A DNA stretch of 64,000 nucleotides, taken from positions 471,365-535,364 of the forward strand of contig NZ_BMMQ01000001.1 in assembly GCF_014646015.1 (NCBI RefSeq), read 5' to 3'. Positions 62,916-64,000 of this stretch are shown one piece after another; the first letter of the stretch is position 1, and every line of letters starts with the position of its first letter. The position numbers were made by a program, and so were the translations under genes. Source of the stretch: Microbacterium nanhaiense (GTDB lineage: Bacteria > Actinomycetota > Actinomycetes > Actinomycetales > Microbacteriaceae). The notes below the pieces were generated by a model. That model was given only the letters and a program-made list of their open reading frames with translations. It made no database searches and was not told the origin of the DNA.

Positions 62916-63950
62916 ATGGCTGCCCCGCGACGCTCCGGATCCTCTGCAAAGCCCTCGGTGATCCCCCAGCTCGAGTGGCGCGATCCGCGCCCGGCACCGA
63001 TCGTGCTCGTCGCGGGCCCCGAGGAGGTGTGTGCGGAGCGGGCCATCGCCTCGGTGCGCGCCCAGCTCAAGAACGAGGATCCGTCGCTCGAAGTCACGGA
63101 CGTCCGTGCGGACGACTACGCAGCCGGGACGCTGTTGGCCGTGACCTCTCCGTCGCTCTTCGGCGAGCCGAGGCTGGTGCGCGTCGCGGGTATCGAGAAG
63201 TGCAACGACGCGTTCCTCACCGAGGCGCTGGCCTACATCGAGTCGCCCCAGGACGGTGCGACGGTCCTGCTGCGGCACACGGGCGCGAGCGTGCGAGGCA
63301 AGAAGCTGCTCGACGCGATCCGATCCGGCGTGGGCGGGGGAGTCGAGGTGCCGTGCCCGGCGATCAAGAAGGACGCCGAGCGGGTGACGTTCGCGGCGGG
63401 GGAGTTCCGCCACGCGCGTCGGAAGATCGACCGGCAGGCGCTCGAGGCCCTCACGCGCGCCTTCACGGGCGACCTCGCCGAGCTCGCGGCAGCGTGCCAG
63501 CAGCTGATTCAGGACACGAACGGAACGATCGATCTCGCGACGGTCGAGCGCTACTACGGCGGTCGCGTCGAGATGACCGGCTTCGCGGTCGCGGACATGG
63601 CGATCGCCGGTGATCACGGCGGTGCCCTGCTCGCCCTGCGTCACGCGCTCGACTCGGGTGCGGATCCGGTGCCGCTCGTCGCCGCCTTTGCGATGAAGCT
63701 GCGCACGATGGCGCGTGTCGCGGGCATGCGCGGCCCGGCTCGTCAGGTCGCGAGGGATCTGGGCATGGCCGACTGGCAGGTCGAGCGCGCCCAGCGCGAC
63801 CTCGTGGGATGGACCGGCTCGACCCTGGGGATGGCGATCCAGGCCACGGCGCGCGCCGACGCGGAGGTGAAGGGCGCATCGCGCGACCCTGTCTTCGCCG
63901 TCGAACGCATGGTCACGGTCGTCGCCACCCGCGCCCCCTTCGGCTCGTAA
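62916..63950 (+). CDS. holA: DNA polymerase III subunit delta HolA
   Basis: 344 residues, full length. Clamp-loader delta features: PAPIVLVAGPEEVCAERAIA, SLFGEPRLVRVAGIEKCNDA, GDLAELAAACQQLIQD and the C-terminal collar domain MAIAGDHGGALLALRHALDS to KGASRDPVFAVERMVTVVAT. It opens the beta clamp for loading at primed sites. It is divergent from leuS. The remaining 50 bases to the window edge are GC-rich and show no feature. Confidence 0.95.
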   Translation: MAAPRRSGSSAKPSVIPQLEWRDPRPAPIVLVAGPEEVCAERAIASVRAQLKNEDPSLEVTDVRADDYAAGTLLAVTSPSLFGEPRLVRVAGIEKCNDAFLTEALAYIESPQDGATVLLRHTGASVRGKKLLDAIRSGVGGGVEVPCPAIKKDAERVTFAAGEFRHARRKIDRQALEALTRAFTGDLAELAAACQQLIQDTNGTIDLATVERYYGGRVEMTGFAVADMAIAGDHGGALLALRHALDSGADPVPLVAAFAMKLRTMARVAGMRGPARQVARDLGMADWQVERAQRDLVGWTGSTLGMAIQATARADAEVKGASRDPVFAVERMVTVVATRAPFGS

Positions 63951-64000
63951 CCCCGCCCGCCCCACGCCCCAAGTCCAAGCCCCCACCGTTCATATGACAC

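Overview
The window is high-GC chromosomal DNA from an actinobacterium, most likely a member of the Microbacteriaceae close to Microbacterium. The evidence is the gene content and order (pdxST-pdxY, yebC-ruvCAB-yajC-secDF-relA, rpsD-alaS-ruvX-mltG-aroE, comEA-comEC, leuS, holA), frequent GTG starts, 1-8 nt gene overlaps, and an actinobacterial LexA box. I see no rRNA or tRNA genes, no CRISPR array, no transposase and no prophage. Coding density is very high. Only one gene-free stretch exceeds 300 bases (23637-24024), and it holds a tandem terminator repeat.

Layout: 1-2593 (minus) encodes two flavin-dependent monooxygenases of the sulfur-scavenging type. 2804-5838 is a sugar-type ABC importer without its ATPase. 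5976-9774 is a vitamin B6 block (MocR regulator, pdxS, pdxT, pdxY) with a strong palindrome in front of pdxS. 9792-19448 carries an L,D-transpeptidase, yebC, ruvCAB, yajC-secDF and relA. 19418-26146 holds DUF349, rarA, rpsD and small accessory genes. 26178-31612 is alaS-ruvX-mltG-aroE.

Accessory regions follow. 32800-36932 is a compact four-gene nonulosonic (sialic/Kdn-type) acid module: a polysialyltransferase-like enzyme, a CMP-sugar synthetase fused to a HAD phosphatase, a NeuB-type synthase lacking its SAF domain, and a second GT-B-like protein. It is preceded by direct repeats in 11-nt phase that resemble a PhoP (PHO) box. 36929-40483 has a Nudix hydrolase, a GlcNAc PTS transporter and a DNA glycosylase-like protein. 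40480-48164 is a minus-strand DNA-damage-tolerance block (imuA-imuB-dnaE2, then an SRAP protein and an aminopeptidase) behind a LexA box at 48213-48228. 48315-51450 holds an MFS exporter, an App1-like phosphatase and a DedA protein.

51560-57335 is a six-gene, fully overlapping plus-strand operon: APC permease, short lipoprotein, atypical CDF transporter, acyl-CoA-dehydrogenase-like protein, PIG-L deacetylase/methyltransferase fusion and GT2 glycosyltransferase. It reads as one translationally coupled unit of unknown function. It runs into comEC, with a 233-nt convergent coding overlap. The window closes with comEC-comEA, leuS and holA.

The most promising leads are: (1) the nonulosonic-acid module with its putative PHO box, suggesting a phosphate-free wall polymer made under phosphate limitation; (2) the six-gene operon; (3) a three-fold 97-bp tandem repeat that copies the rpsD stop codon and terminator; (4) a PdxT whose catalytic His is Arg; (5) a probable SOS box and promoter inside ruvC driving ruvAB; (6) a possible leaderless leader peptide overlapping the relA start.
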